Counted from the first letter of the stretch, positions 25,833-35,760 are shown. The stretch is 64,000 nt of DNA from Campylobacter concisus (GCF_003048575.1 NZ_PIRZ01000002.1:310001-374000), one strand, 5' to 3'. The notes: generated by a model from the sequence alone, not told the origin. Translations and numbers: made by a program.

Positions 25833-28081
25833 CTATAAACCTTGATGATAAAGCCACGCGTGACATCTTTTACGATCACTTCAGAGCTAAAGCTGATCCT
25901 TGCAAAATCGCCAAATTCTTCTTTTATAAGCTCGGCTGCTGCCTTTGCGCGCTCTTTACCAACGCCATAATTTACATAGTTATTTAGCCTGCCAAGATCG
26001 TCTTTTTTGATGCTTTGAGCCACATTTGACGGAATCACAAAATTTTTCTTATCAACGATCGGAATTATCTCATAAAGGTAGTTTGAGTTAAATCTTTGCA
26101 AAAATTCGCTCACTCTATTCTTACACATCACGCTAACCTTATCTTTTACATCCATGTCATCACACTCAAGGCTAGAGATCAAAACTAGCTTTGTTGGCGT
26201 CTCTGGCTTAGTTGTCGCTTGCAAGATATTTTTTAAATTCACATTTTCATTTTCAAGTTCATCTTGCCTATTTAAATTTTGCTCGATATCTTTTTGAAGT
26301 TCGATGATCTTGGCATTTACTGGACTTCCTTTTACGCTAGATGAGCTAAGTTCATTTATTTTAGAATTTAACCTCTCAATCGTCTTATTACTCTCGTTTA
26401 ACTTATGTTTTGCACTTTCAAGCTCATTTTGTAAACTTAGTAAATTTTTACCACCACTTTTATTGCTATCAGCAAAAAGAGCCGACGTATCAGCTATCTT
26501 TTTTTGTAAAATATTTATTTGCTGACGCAAAATTTCATAGTTTTGCATATCGATCTTTAGCGTCCTTTTTTGAGCTTCTAGCTCACTTTGCTTTGCTGCT
26601 AGCATTTGGCTTGTTTGAGTGAGATTATTTTCTAGCTCTTTTATCTTTTCATCTTTTAAGTTTATCTTTGCACTTAAATTTTTTAACTCGCTGTCATTTA
26701 AACCAAGCTTTTGAGTCTGCAAAGAGATAGTTTGATTTTGCTCAAATAAAGTTTTTAAAAATTTATTTGTCTTTGTATCAAGCGTCTTTAGCTCATCTCG
26801 TGCATTTTTAAGACTCTCTTCACTTAAATTTAGTTTTTTATTTAGCTCACCTAAACTTGCATTTGCATCTAAATTTTGCTTCTCTAGCTTTTTGTTTATC
26901 AAATTTACCCGTTCAAGCTCTTTTTTAAGCGAATTTATATTTTCATTTGCGAGTTTATTTTCCTGCTCACTTTTAAGATTTTTTTCTTTTAAATCATTAA
27001 AACTTTTATGAAGTGCCGCAAGAGAGGCATTTAGCTCTAAATTTTTACCATTGTAGTTTTCAACTGCCAAATCTTTTGAGTTTAAATTTTTCTTTATCTC
27101 ATCAAGCTCATAAATTCTATCTTTTAAGGCAGTCTTGCTTGACTCAAGAGCCTCCTCAAGATCAATTATCTTATTTGCCTTTTTTGAAAGCTCATCCTCC
27201 ATAACACTCTTTTGCGTTTCAAAGCCATCAGTTAGTGCATTTATCTCTTTTTCATAGCTAAATTTTTGTGTCTTAGCGTCATTTTTTACTCGCTCGATCT
27301 CCTCTTTTAAAAGCAAAATTTCTTTTTTTTCATTTTTATCTTTTTCATTTTGAGTATTTTCATACTCTTTTATTAGTGCATCTTTTTGAGCCAGTGTCGT
27401 ATTTAGCTCTATATTTTGCTCTTTTAAAGCCGTGTAATTTGCCTCAGCTGCCTCTTTAAATTTAGCAAAATTTGCTTCGATATCTTTTACCTTACTTTCA
27501 TCGCCATTTTTTGCCTCATTTATCGCATTTTCAAGGTCTATTATCTTTTTTTCATAGGCTTTTGAGCTCTCAATCATATCAGTTTGAGCTTCATTTAACC
27601 GTTTTGTGAGAGTTTGTATATTTTCAAAGTGTTGTGCTTCAAGCTCGCCTAGCGTCTTTTGGTTTTTCTCAACTATCTCATTTTTTTCATTTTCGATATT
27701 TTTTTTCATCTCTGAAATTTTGCTTATAAAGTCTAAATTCTTCTCGCTGATATCGACATTATCAGTAGCTAAAATTTTATTTTTTTTACTTAGCTCACGA
27801 ACTTGTTCTTGAAGTTCGTTTACATCATTTGATAAATTTTGATCATTCGTTTCAGTAAAATTTTGGATATAGCTTTTTGGAGTTATATATCCGCCATATT
27901 CGTAAAGATCGTCTTTACTGATGTATTTTTGTCTCTCTTCTTCTGGCAAATTATCAAAATTTATGGAATAAATCGTTTGATTAGTATCTTTTGGTATCTC
28001 ATCTTCTTTTGGAGATTTAAAAAACGATAGACAAAAGCCAGCTATCAAACAAAAAATAGCTAGTAAAATTTTATTTATCAA
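25829..28081 (-). CDS. Membrane-anchored long coiled-coil protein with OmpA-like C terminus
   Basis: The first 22 residues are a signal or membrane anchor (ILLAIFCLIAGFCLSFF). Residues about 80-620 are a long Lys/Glu/Asn-rich coiled coil with heptad pattern. The last 110 residues form a compact domain with GVGKERAKAAAELIKEEFG, which recalls the RAxAV helix of OmpA-like peptidoglycan-binding domains. I infer a protein spanning the periplasm; no function is known to me. It overlaps trmN6 by four bases. Length 750 is far larger than its neighbours. Confidence 0.65.
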   Translation of the reverse strand: MINKILLAIFCLIAGFCLSFFKSPKEDEIPKDTNQTIYSINFDNLPEEERQKYISKDDLYEYGGYITPKSYIQNFTETNDQNLSNDVNELQEQVRELSKKNKILATDNVDISEKNLDFISKISEMKKNIENEKNEIVEKNQKTLGELEAQHFENIQTLTKRLNEAQTDMIESSKAYEKKIIDLENAINEAKNGDESKVKDIEANFAKFKEAAEANYTALKEQNIELNTTLAQKDALIKEYENTQNEKDKNEKKEILLLKEEIERVKNDAKTQKFSYEKEINALTDGFETQKSVMEDELSKKANKIIDLEEALESSKTALKDRIYELDEIKKNLNSKDLAVENYNGKNLELNASLAALHKSFNDLKEKNLKSEQENKLANENINSLKKELERVNLINKKLEKQNLDANASLGELNKKLNLSEESLKNARDELKTLDTKTNKFLKTLFEQNQTISLQTQKLGLNDSELKNLSAKINLKDEKIKELENNLTQTSQMLAAKQSELEAQKRTLKIDMQNYEILRQQINILQKKIADTSALFADSNKSGGKNLLSLQNELESAKHKLNESNKTIERLNSKINELSSSSVKGSPVNAKIIELQKDIEQNLNRQDELENENVNLKNILQATTKPETPTKLVLISSLECDDMDVKDKVSVMCKNRVSEFLQRFNSNYLYEIIPIVDKKNFVIPSNVAQSIKKDDLGRLNNYVNYGVGKERAKAAAELIKEEFGDFARISFSSEVIVKDVTRGFIIKVYR

Positions 28082-28083
28082 GC

Positions 28084-29040
28084 TTATGCCTTGCCCTTTA
28101 AAATATCTTTTATGACGTGATGAGCGTGATTTAGCGCAACGACTATTGAGCCGCCATTTTTTAGCACGATGTCACCGCCCACATAAAGTCCTGGTACGCT
28201 ACTTTGGTAGTTACTATCAACTATTGGAGTGCCTTTTTCATCGATTTTTATCTGACATTTTTGTAAAAAATCAACCGGACTTGAGCCGCCTATTGCATAG
28301 ACAACTCTGTCATAAACGCGGATCTTGCCATTTTCGTAATGCACTCTAACTTTGCCTGATTCGTTATCTATCTCTTTTATATCGTGATTTAGCCTAACTT
28401 TTATCTTACCGTGCTTTTCTAGCTCCCAAAGTGCACTTAAATTTGTCTCATTTACGCGACTAAAATTATCTTTTCTATAAGCGATTGTGGTTTTATTGTA
28501 TTGGCAAAGCTCGATCGCATACTCAACTGCTGAGTTTCCGCCACCTACGACAAGCACCTTTTCGCCGTTTGTACAGCTATCAAGGTTAAAATTTACAACC
28601 GCGTTTAGTGAAGGTGGGATTTTATAATCAGGCTTATTTGGTCGTCCCATTTTGCCAATTGATATCATCACATTTTTAGCTTCATATACGGCTTTTGAGG
28701 TAGTTACTTTAAAAATTTCTCCATCTTTTTTCACACTCTCTACTTCAGAGTTAAAAAAAGCTTCAATCTTTTCAGTATCAAGCAGCTTGTCAAAATAATC
28801 AAGCGTGCTCTCTTTCGTGCCATCCTCAAATGAAACTACACCATGTATCGTGCTATCTTGCCCTTTATACTCTTTATCTACGCGTTTATTATCTTTATAA
28901 AATTTTCTTATCGTTTGGCTGTGATTATCACCTTTTTCAAGAAGCAAAACGTTGTTTAAGCCATTTCTTTTTGCCTCAACTACGCTAGCAATTCCACAAG
29001 GTCCGCCACCAACAACAATTAGATCATAAACATTTACCAT
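28084..29040 (-). CDS. NAD(P)/FAD-dependent oxidoreductase, thioredoxin-reductase-like (YpdA type)
   Basis: The FAD dinucleotide-binding loop IVVGGGPCGIAS is near residue 8 and the NAD(P) loop VLVVGGGNSAVEYA near 165; the C-terminal GLYVGGDIV segment is the usual FAD-contact end. The CxxC redox pair of thioredoxin reductase is absent, so it is more like YpdA or ferredoxin-NADP reductase forms. The start is ATG at 29040 because GGAG lies ideally placed before it; an upstream TTG at 29052 would include this RBS. The electron acceptor is unknown. Confidence 0.82.
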   Translation of the reverse strand: MVNVYDLIVVGGGPCGIASVVEAKRNGLNNVLLLEKGDNHSQTIRKFYKDNKRVDKEYKGQDSTIHGVVSFEDGTKESTLDYFDKLLDTEKIEAFFNSEVESVKKDGEIFKVTTSKAVYEAKNVMISIGKMGRPNKPDYKIPPSLNAVVNFNLDSCTNGEKVLVVGGGNSAVEYAIELCQYNKTTIAYRKDNFSRVNETNLSALWELEKHGKIKVRLNHDIKEIDNESGKVRVHYENGKIRVYDRVVYAIGGSSPVDFLQKCQIKIDEKGTPIVDSNYQSSVPGLYVGGDIVLKNGGSIVVALNHAHHVIKDILKGKA

Positions 29041-29064
29041 CTTTTTCTCCAAATTTTATAAATT

Positions 29065-30405
29065 TTAAGCTTTTTTAACCAGATCAGCCATCAAAAATGC
29101 AAGTTCAAGTGCCTGATCGGCATTTAGCCTTGGATCACATTGTGTTTCATATCTTTGCTCAAGCGAGCTTTCAGTGATATTTAATGCCCCACCCGTGCAC
29201 TCAGTCACGTCTTGCCCTGTCATCTCAAGATGCACACCGCCAGCTCTTGTGCCCTCAGCTTTGTGAATTTCAAAAAAGCTTCTAACTTCGCTTATTATAT
29301 TGTCAAATTCTCTGGTTTTATAGTTATTTGATGTTTTTACAGTGTTGCCATGCATCGGATCGATGCTATAAACGATATTTAGCCCTTCTCGCTTTAGCTC
29401 TCTTAAAATTTTTGGTAAATTTTCGCCTATCTTGTCAGCGCCCATTCTGATTATCACATTTAGTCTGCCAGCTTCATTTTCTGGATTTAGTTTATTTGCA
29501 AGTGCGACGACATCTTCAGCCTTTGCACTTGGTCCGATCTTTACACCGATAGGATTTTTCACACCACTTAAAAAATGTACGTGAGCATCATTTATACCAC
29601 GCGTTCTTTCACCTATCCAAAGCATATGAGCCGAGCAGTCGTACCACTCACCACTAAGACTATCAACTCTAGTTAAAGCCTCCTCATAAGGCAGTAAAAG
29701 TGCCTCGTGAGATGTATAAACCGCGGTTTGATTTATGACTGGCGTATTTGCTGAAGTGATGCCACAAGCTGCCATAAATGAAAGCGTCTTTGTTAGCTCA
29801 TCAGCTAGTTTTGCGTATTTCTCGCCGATCTCTGGCTTTTTAACAAAGCCTAAATTCCACTTATGCACTTGATGTAGGTCGGCCAAACCGCCTCTTGAAA
29901 AGGCTCTAAGTAAGTTCATCGTAGATGCACTTTGATAATACGCCTCGATCATGCGTTTTGGATCAGGCACTCTTGCTTTTTCGTCAAATTCAAAGCCATT
30001 TATGATGTCACCTCTATAGCTTGGAAGCTTAACGCCATTTACCTCTTCAAAATCGCTACTTCTAGGCTTTGCAAACTGCCCTGCTACGCGGCCCACTTTG
30101 ACCACTGGATAGCCACCAGCAAAGGTTAAAACTATCGCCATTTGAAGTAAAACCTTAAACATATCTCTGATGTTGTTTGCATTAAAATTTGTAAAGCTCT
30201 CAGCGCAGTCGCCACCTTGAAGCAAAAATGCCTCGCCATTGCAAACTTTTGCAAGTTCTTCTTTTAAACTTCTAGCCTCGCCAGCAAAGACCAAAGGAGG
30301 AAGCGATTTTAATTTTTCTTCGACCTCTTTAAGCTCTTTTAAATCTGGGTATTTTGGTTGTTGCAAGATATTAAATTCTCTCCAGCTATCGCGGTTCCAA
30401 GTCAT
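29065..30405 (-). CDS. DAHP synthase, class II
   Basis: This enzyme condenses phosphoenolpyruvate and erythrose 4-phosphate in the first shikimate step. The class II (plant/AroF-II) form is clear from [12 protein letters not shown] near residue 79, [15 protein letters not shown] near 101, WVGERTRG-like WIGERTRG near 265 and [10 protein letters not shown] near 349. Length 446 is normal for the class. The ATG is preceded by TAGGA and by a TATAAT box. It heads the long minus-strand run that ends at mnmH. Confidence 0.97.
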   Translation of the reverse strand: MTWNRDSWREFNILQQPKYPDLKELKEVEEKLKSLPPLVFAGEARSLKEELAKVCNGEAFLLQGGDCAESFTNFNANNIRDMFKVLLQMAIVLTFAGGYPVVKVGRVAGQFAKPRSSDFEEVNGVKLPSYRGDIINGFEFDEKARVPDPKRMIEAYYQSASTMNLLRAFSRGGLADLHQVHKWNLGFVKKPEIGEKYAKLADELTKTLSFMAACGITSANTPVINQTAVYTSHEALLLPYEEALTRVDSLSGEWYDCSAHMLWIGERTRGINDAHVHFLSGVKNPIGVKIGPSAKAEDVVALANKLNPENEAGRLNVIIRMGADKIGENLPKILRELKREGLNIVYSIDPMHGNTVKTSNNYKTREFDNIISEVRSFFEIHKAEGTRAGGVHLEMTGQDVTECTGGALNITESSLEQRYETQCDPRLNADQALELAFLMADLVKKA

Positions 30406-30442
30406 TTATTTTCCTATCTTTTTTGCCTTAAATTAGACGCTG

Positions 30443-30448
30443 ATTATA
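30443..30448 (-). promoter_or_regulatory. -10 box TATAAT for the DAHP synthase gene
   Basis: Minus-strand GTGATATAATCAGCG carries a perfect TATAAT 37 bases before the ATG. It is likely the main promoter of the co-directional run from 30405 to 21261. Confidence 0.6.
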
Positions 30449-30550
30449 TCACGGCAAACTTAAAAAATAAAAGCCATTAATAGGCTATTAAAGATATTTT
30501 GCCTACAATCGCTACTTTAAATTTACCCAAAAAGGAGCAGAATTTTTTTC

Positions 30551-31435
30551 ATGATAAAAGGCATATTTTATTCGCTTTTGGCATCTGTTTTGTTTAACTG
30601 CATCTACTACATGTCAGTGCTCATGAACCCCATCAGCACGCAAGCTCTTGTTGGATACCGCATGATCTTTGCCATGCCTTTTGTCATCGCAGCCATTTTT
30701 TTGTTAAAACAGCAGCGAAATTTCAAATTTTTACTTCTAAAAATAAAGCTAAAACCTAAAATTTTACTAGTTTTACTAGCTACCTCGCTCATTGTCTCAT
30801 TTCAGATGTGGCTCTATCTCTGGGCTCCAAGCAACGGATCAGCACTAAAAGTCTCTATCGGCTACCTCATCATGCCAATAGTCATGGTCCTTTTTGGACG
30901 GATATTTTTTAAAGAGCACCTCTCTAAAACAAAGCTAGCCTCGATATTTTTTGCAGCCCTTGGCGTCTTTAGCACAGCTATACTAAGCGGCGGCATCTCG
31001 TGGGAGAGCGCTGTAGTTTTTTGCCTTTATCCAGTCTATTTTGCCATTAGAAAGTACTACAACCTTGCAAATTTCTCAAGCTTTGTTATAGAGATAATTT
31101 TTATGTTTTTATTCTCATTTTATTTTGCGCTCACAGCCGATATGAACTACGTGATGAGCCAAAATCCAAACATCTACTATCTGCTCATCTTGCTTGGTGC
31201 TATCAGCGGCATAGCCCTCATCGCCCAGATCCTCTCAAGCACGCTCGTGCCGATAAATGTACTAGGTTTGCTTACATATTTTGAGCCTATAATGATGCTT
31301 TTTGTCTCTTTTGCTATCGGCGAAAGGCTGGAGAAAAGCTCTTACTTTTTGATGATATGCCTTGCTATTTCGGTTACGCTCTTGATGATTGATAGCATAA
31401 ATTCCATAAAAAGCGATAAAAAATGCAAAAACTAA
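30551..31435 (+). CDS. EamA/RarD-type drug-metabolite transporter
   Basis: This 294-residue protein has ten hydrophobic segments in two EamA repeats. The segment SNGSALKVSIGYLIMP near residue 97 matches the RarD signature where the next gene has SNGKILDTSLGYFINP. The RBS AAAGGAG is 14 bases before the ATG, a rather long spacing. Substrate is unknown; RarD names come from chloramphenicol tests in other bacteria. It overlaps the next transporter by 13 bases. Confidence 0.85.
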   Translation: MIKGIFYSLLASVLFNCIYYMSVLMNPISTQALVGYRMIFAMPFVIAAIFLLKQQRNFKFLLLKIKLKPKILLVLLATSLIVSFQMWLYLWAPSNGSALKVSIGYLIMPIVMVLFGRIFFKEHLSKTKLASIFFAALGVFSTAILSGGISWESAVVFCLYPVYFAIRKYYNLANFSSFVIEIIFMFLFSFYFALTADMNYVMSQNPNIYYLLILLGAISGIALIAQILSSTLVPINVLGLLTYFEPIMMLFVSFAIGERLEKSSYFLMICLAISVTLLMIDSINSIKSDKKCKN

Positions 31436-32310
31436 ACGAAGCTCAAAAAGGCGTTGCTTTCGCACTTAGTGCGTTTTTTATGTGGGGATTTTTAGCAGTT
31501 TATTTTAACCTCTTTAGCAAAGATGTCGATGCTTATGAAATTTTAGCTCATAGGGTCATTTGGTCGTTTTTCTTGATGGCTGGCGTGCTTTATTTTAGTG
31601 GCAAAATGGGTGAAATTTTTACTTTACTTAAAGATATTCGTTCGCTAAAAATCCTATTTTTGAGTGGCATATTTATCACCACAAACTGGGGCGTTTATGT
31701 CTATGCGGTTAGCAATGGAAAAATTTTAGATACAAGCCTGGGCTATTTTATAAATCCCCTAATAAGCATGCTCCTTGGTGTTATCATCTTTAAAGAAAGG
31801 CTAAATAAAAGCGGAATTTTAGCCATTTGCATAGTCGTTTTAGCCATTAGCGTACAAATTTATGCCCAAGGCGGATTGCCATTAGTTTCCATTATCTTGC
31901 CGCTTTCATTTGGATTTTACGCAGCAGTTAGAAAGATGGCAAAGATTAGCGCATTTAACGGGCTTTTTATAGAAACATTTTTTATGTTCCCATTTGCACT
32001 TGCTTACATACTTTACATAGCATTTTTAGACAAAAGCCACTTTGGACTAAACGAAGACTCGATTTTAATGATTGCTTCAAGCATCGTAACTATCGTGCCG
32101 CTTGTCGCTTTTAACGCAGCGGCAACAAGGATAAATTTAACAACGATTGGCTACTTGCAATACATCTCGCCGACCATCGCGATCCTTTGTGCGGTCTTCA
32201 TTTACGGCGAAAATTTAGACGGCTACAAGGTCATCTCGTTTTGTATGATCTGGCTGGCACTTGCGATAATTAGCATAGATAAATTTAGAAAAAGGAGTAA
32301 AAATGAATAG
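31423..32310 (+). CDS. rarD: RarD-type EamA transporter
   Basis: A ten-helix drug-metabolite transporter that fits the RarD subfamily better than its neighbour: it opens with KGVAFALSAFFMWGFLAVYF, has TTNWGVYVYAVSNG near residue 85 and LGYFINPLISMLLG near 105. Length 295 is usual. It overlaps the upstream paralogue by 13 bases and the next gene by eight, so three genes form an operon. The substrate is unknown. The pair looks like an old tandem duplication. Confidence 0.88.
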   Translation: MQKLNEAQKGVAFALSAFFMWGFLAVYFNLFSKDVDAYEILAHRVIWSFFLMAGVLYFSGKMGEIFTLLKDIRSLKILFLSGIFITTNWGVYVYAVSNGKILDTSLGYFINPLISMLLGVIIFKERLNKSGILAICIVVLAISVQIYAQGGLPLVSIILPLSFGFYAAVRKMAKISAFNGLFIETFFMFPFALAYILYIAFLDKSHFGLNEDSILMIASSIVTIVPLVAFNAAATRINLTTIGYLQYISPTIAILCAVFIYGENLDGYKVISFCMIWLALAIISIDKFRKRSKNE

Positions 32311-32755
32311 CGTAACGATTTATTTGCTGCTTGCGTTTTTTGCGGCGCTTATTTTATATTTTCAGATACAAAAACTAACCAAAAAGCTCGACGAAGAGGG
32401 AGCGGTGCCAGCTTATCAAAAGGCTGCGCAAGAGGTTTTAGAAAATTTAAGCAATGCTGAGAAATATCCAAAATTTTGCAACGTAATATTTAAAAAGATA
32501 AACACCTTAAGGCAAGATATTTTATTTGAAGATGCACTAAATAGTGAGTCTGATAAAGATAAAGCATTAGATGCCTTAGAGCAAATAAGAGAAAAACTGG
32601 AAACTTTATCAAAGCAAGAGAATTTAAGCTGGGAGAGTGAGCTCTTTGCGATCTTGGACGAGCTTGATGGCTTTGTAAGGGCAAATTTCAAAGACGGCGA
32701 AAATAGAGCCGAAAGCTTAAGAGACGAACTCAAAAGAGAATTTGATGAGTTGTAA
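32303..32755 (+). CDS. Small membrane-anchored hypothetical protein
   Basis: I do not recognise this 150-residue protein. It has one N-terminal hydrophobic segment (about 5-20) and then a charged, helical, coiled-coil-like remainder rich in Glu, Lys and Leu, with one Cys (KFCNVIF). An RBS (AAAGGAG) precedes the ATG inside the end of rarD. It overlaps rarD by eight bases and may be translated with it. A function cannot be given. Confidence 0.7.
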   Translation: MNSVTIYLLLAFFAALILYFQIQKLTKKLDEEGAVPAYQKAAQEVLENLSNAEKYPKFCNVIFKKINTLRQDILFEDALNSESDKDKALDALEQIREKLETLSKQENLSWESELFAILDELDGFVRANFKDGENRAESLRDELKREFDEL

Positions 32756-32819
32756 AAAGATACTTAAAAAGTGTAAGCTATAGAATAATGGGAGTAATCA
32801 AAAACTACAGGAGAGAAAT

Positions 32820-34505
32820 ATGATAAACGATGATTTAAAAAATAAAATTTTAGATGGGTTTAAGTATTTTACAAATAGATACGCTCAAGATATAACTTAT
32901 CGCAAAAACGACGAAACAACACGCCGCAAATTAAGTAATTTTTGTGAAAATTTAAAAATTTTTTCTAATAATATATTTAATGGCTTTGAAACCGTAGATC
33001 ATGGGAAGTGGCAAAATAGCGGAAATATTTCAAAATATATATGGAATAGATATAAGCCCTTTAAAAACGAATCTCATTTAGTTATTTATTTTGCCGTTTT
33101 AGCAAAACCAAGTAATTTTTATATATCCATAGGACTAATTGATACAAAACTAAGCGATACAGAAGAAAAACTGAAAGATGAAATATATAACTTTCTAGAG
33201 TCAGAATGCAAAAAGATACATGTTGATGGTTTTAAGCTTGATAAATTTGAATTTGAATTTGAAAAAAATATATTTTTTGCTATAGAGAGTGTAGATACTT
33301 TTACAACTCTTGACTACACAAGCTTACTTAATGCACTAACAAACGTATATCAGCTGACATATGACAAATTTTATAAAAACATAGAACACAACAGACAAAA
33401 TAATAGTGATAGCAAAGGATATGAAATGACCGATGATGACAAAAAATCAACTTATCCACTTAATCAAATATTATATGGTCCTCCAGGAACTGGAAAGACA
33501 TACAGTACAGTGACAAAAGCTATCGAGATAATAGAAGAAAGAAAAGTTGATATAAGCGAAAACAGAAATGATCTAAAAAAGAAATTTGATGGATATATAC
33601 GAAGTGGGCAAATAAAATTTATAACATTTCACCAAAGCTATGGATATGAGGAATTTGTTGAGGGCATAAAGCCTGTATTTGATAGCGAAAACGAAGATGG
33701 CGATATAACTTATGAGATATCAAAAGGAATTTTTTATCAGTGCTGCGAAAATGCCCTGCTTCTTAGTGGATACAAAGGCAAGCTTAGTGATTTTTGCGAT
33801 TTACCAAAAGATGAGCGACAAAATTTTTTTAATGACAGCACACCAAAATATGCCATCTTTATCGACGAGATCAACCGCGGAAATATATCCAAAATTTTTG
33901 GTGAGCTTATAACTCTAATAGAGCCGTCAAAAAGGCTCGGTGCAGATGACGAGATAATGGTGAAGCTGCCATATTCAAAAGAGAAATTTGGAGTGCCGTC
34001 AAATTTATACATAATAGGCACGATGAATACGTCAGATCGCAGCATAGCCCTTATGGATACGGCACTTAGAAGAAGGTTTGAGTTTGTAGAGATGATGCCA
34101 CAACCGGAACTTCTAAAAGATATTAAGATCATTAAAAACGGAGATGACACCGACATAAAGCTCAATGAAATGCTTAAAACGATAAACGAGCGTATAGAAT
34201 ATCTTTATGACAGAGACCACACGATAGGGCATGCTTATTTTATGTCGCTAAAAGATAGTGCGGATATATCAGAATTAGCTTCGATCTTTAAAAATAAAAT
34301 TTTACCGTTACTGCAAGAGTATTTTTACGACGATTGGGAAAAGATAAGGCTAGTACTAGGAGATAATGGGTTTATAAAAGAAAAAGGGAAAGATAGAAAA
34401 TTGCTTGTGCTGGATGGCAAAGAATACGAAACTGATAAAATTTTATATGAGATAAAATTTGAAGCCTTTAAAGAACCAGAAAACTATATAAAAATTTACG
34501 AATAA
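32820..34505 (+). CDS. mcrB: McrB-type AAA+ GTPase of a type IV restriction system
   Basis: The McrB motor couples GTP hydrolysis to cleavage of modified DNA by McrC. Walker A GPPGTGKTYS is near residue 220, Walker B FIDEINRGN near 346 and the McrB signature MNTSDRSIALMD near 402 with an RRRF arginine finger after it. Residues 1-200, where the DNA-recognition domain sits, do not look like the E. coli McrB DUF3578 domain; they are AT-rich and novel to me. ATA codons for Ile are much more frequent than in neighbours, a sign of transfer. RBS AGGAGAG precedes the ATG. Confidence 0.93.
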   Translation: MINDDLKNKILDGFKYFTNRYAQDITYRKNDETTRRKLSNFCENLKIFSNNIFNGFETVDHGKWQNSGNISKYIWNRYKPFKNESHLVIYFAVLAKPSNFYISIGLIDTKLSDTEEKLKDEIYNFLESECKKIHVDGFKLDKFEFEFEKNIFFAIESVDTFTTLDYTSLLNALTNVYQLTYDKFYKNIEHNRQNNSDSKGYEMTDDDKKSTYPLNQILYGPPGTGKTYSTVTKAIEIIEERKVDISENRNDLKKKFDGYIRSGQIKFITFHQSYGYEEFVEGIKPVFDSENEDGDITYEISKGIFYQCCENALLLSGYKGKLSDFCDLPKDERQNFFNDSTPKYAIFIDEINRGNISKIFGELITLIEPSKRLGADDEIMVKLPYSKEKFGVPSNLYIIGTMNTSDRSIALMDTALRRRFEFVEMMPQPELLKDIKIIKNGDDTDIKLNEMLKTINERIEYLYDRDHTIGHAYFMSLKDSADISELASIFKNKILPLLQEYFYDDWEKIRLVLGDNGFIKEKGKDRKLLVLDGKEYETDKILYEIKFEAFKEPENYIKIYE

Positions 34506-34521
34506 AACGAAACGCAAAGCA

Positions 34522-35727
34522 ATGACCAAATACTTAATAGAGTTTGAAAAATTTCGCCCGGAAGATAACCAAGACCTATTTAAAGCCGTAGATGCATTTA
34601 CTAGAGAAAATTTTGCCGCAGTAGAATTTTTAAGGCCCGGTAGAGACAAAAAGGGCGATTTTTTACAAGCTCAAAACTACGTCGGTATTATCCAGACAAA
34701 AAGCGGCGATAGCCTTGAAATACTTCCAAAGATCCACGATAACGACAATGGCAACAATAAAGAAGCGGTAGAAAATTCTAAAAGAATTTTACTAAGAATG
34801 TTAAAAACTTTAAAAAATCATCCATTTAAAAATATAAACATTGCGAATTTAAAAAGTTTGAATCTACCACTTCTTGAAATTTTTATATTGATGTTCCTAG
34901 ATGAAGTATCAAAACTCATAAAAATAGGCATAAAAAGTGACTATGTGGAACTGGAAGATAATCTAAAATTTTTAAAAGGAAAGCTAAAAATATCGGAGCA
35001 AATACGTAAAAATATCATCCATAAAGAGAGGTTTTACATTTGCTATCAAGAGTTTTCCATAGATATGGCCGAAAATCGTCTCATAAAAAGCGCACTCGAG
35101 TTTTTATACAAGCGCTCAAAATCAAGCAAAAATCAACGACTTATTAGGGAATACTTATTTATTTTTGATGAAATTTCATCTAGCTCCGATATAAACGCGG
35201 ACTTTAACCGCTTAAAACTAAATCGCCAAACAAAACACTATGAGCAAGCGCTTTTATGGAGTAAGATATTTTTACAAAATAAGTCGTTTAGTCCATATAG
35301 AGGTAACGATGTGGCTTTTGCTTTGCTGTTTGATATAAATACGCTTTTTGAAAGCTATGTCGGAAATTTTATAAAGAAAAAGCTTTCGAGTGCTATATTG
35401 CAGCATAAAGGAAAATATCTTATTGAAGAACCAAGAAGAGACTTCGGGTTAAAACCAGATATATTTTTAAAATATAAAAACCAAAATTATATAGCCGACA
35501 CAAAATGGAAGATCGTCAAATCAAAAGACGATATTTCACAAGCTGACCTATATCAGCTATATGTTTATGGTAAAAAATATAATTGTGGCGAGCTTTATCT
35601 CATTTACCCAAAGATAGACGGCATAGAACAAGATTCTATGAAATTTGAATATGAAAAAGATATGCAACTTGAAATTTTATACTTTGATCTTGAAAAAGAC
35701 GAAAATAACGCAAATTTACTGGCCTAA
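34522..35727 (+). CDS. mcrC: McrC, nuclease subunit of the McrBC type IV restriction system
   Basis: McrC supplies the PD-(D/E)xK nuclease to the McrB ring. The N-terminal part with RPGRDKKGDFLQAQNYVGII is typical McrC. The nuclease core is KPDIFLKY (Asp near residue 311) and IADTKWK (Asp-x-Lys near 324-327). Length 401 is usual. It is 16 bases from mcrB and shares its ATA-rich codon use. No DNA methyltransferase lies nearby, as expected for a modification-dependent system. Confidence 0.94.
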   Translation: MTKYLIEFEKFRPEDNQDLFKAVDAFTRENFAAVEFLRPGRDKKGDFLQAQNYVGIIQTKSGDSLEILPKIHDNDNGNNKEAVENSKRILLRMLKTLKNHPFKNINIANLKSLNLPLLEIFILMFLDEVSKLIKIGIKSDYVELEDNLKFLKGKLKISEQIRKNIIHKERFYICYQEFSIDMAENRLIKSALEFLYKRSKSSKNQRLIREYLFIFDEISSSSDINADFNRLKLNRQTKHYEQALLWSKIFLQNKSFSPYRGNDVAFALLFDINTLFESYVGNFIKKKLSSAILQHKGKYLIEEPRRDFGLKPDIFLKYKNQNYIADTKWKIVKSKDDISQADLYQLYVYGKKYNCGELYLIYPKIDGIEQDSMKFEYEKDMQLEILYFDLEKDENNANLLA

Positions 35728-35731
35728 TTTA

Positions 35732-35760
35732 TAAAAGCCAAATTTAAAGCTTCGCTTTTA
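35732..35760. terminator. Possible two-way terminator between mcrC and nagZ
   Basis: A 7-base-pair stem TAAAAGC / GCTTTTA with a 15-base loop sits in the convergent gap and overlaps the nagZ stop. The stem is short and U tracts are weak, so this is a low-confidence call. Confidence 0.35.

Noticed and set aside
30538..30552. T-rich tract just before the first RarD-like gene as a contingency locus
   Set aside because: It is upstream of the start codon and short; no long G or C tracts, the usual phase-variable type in Campylobacter, occur in the window.
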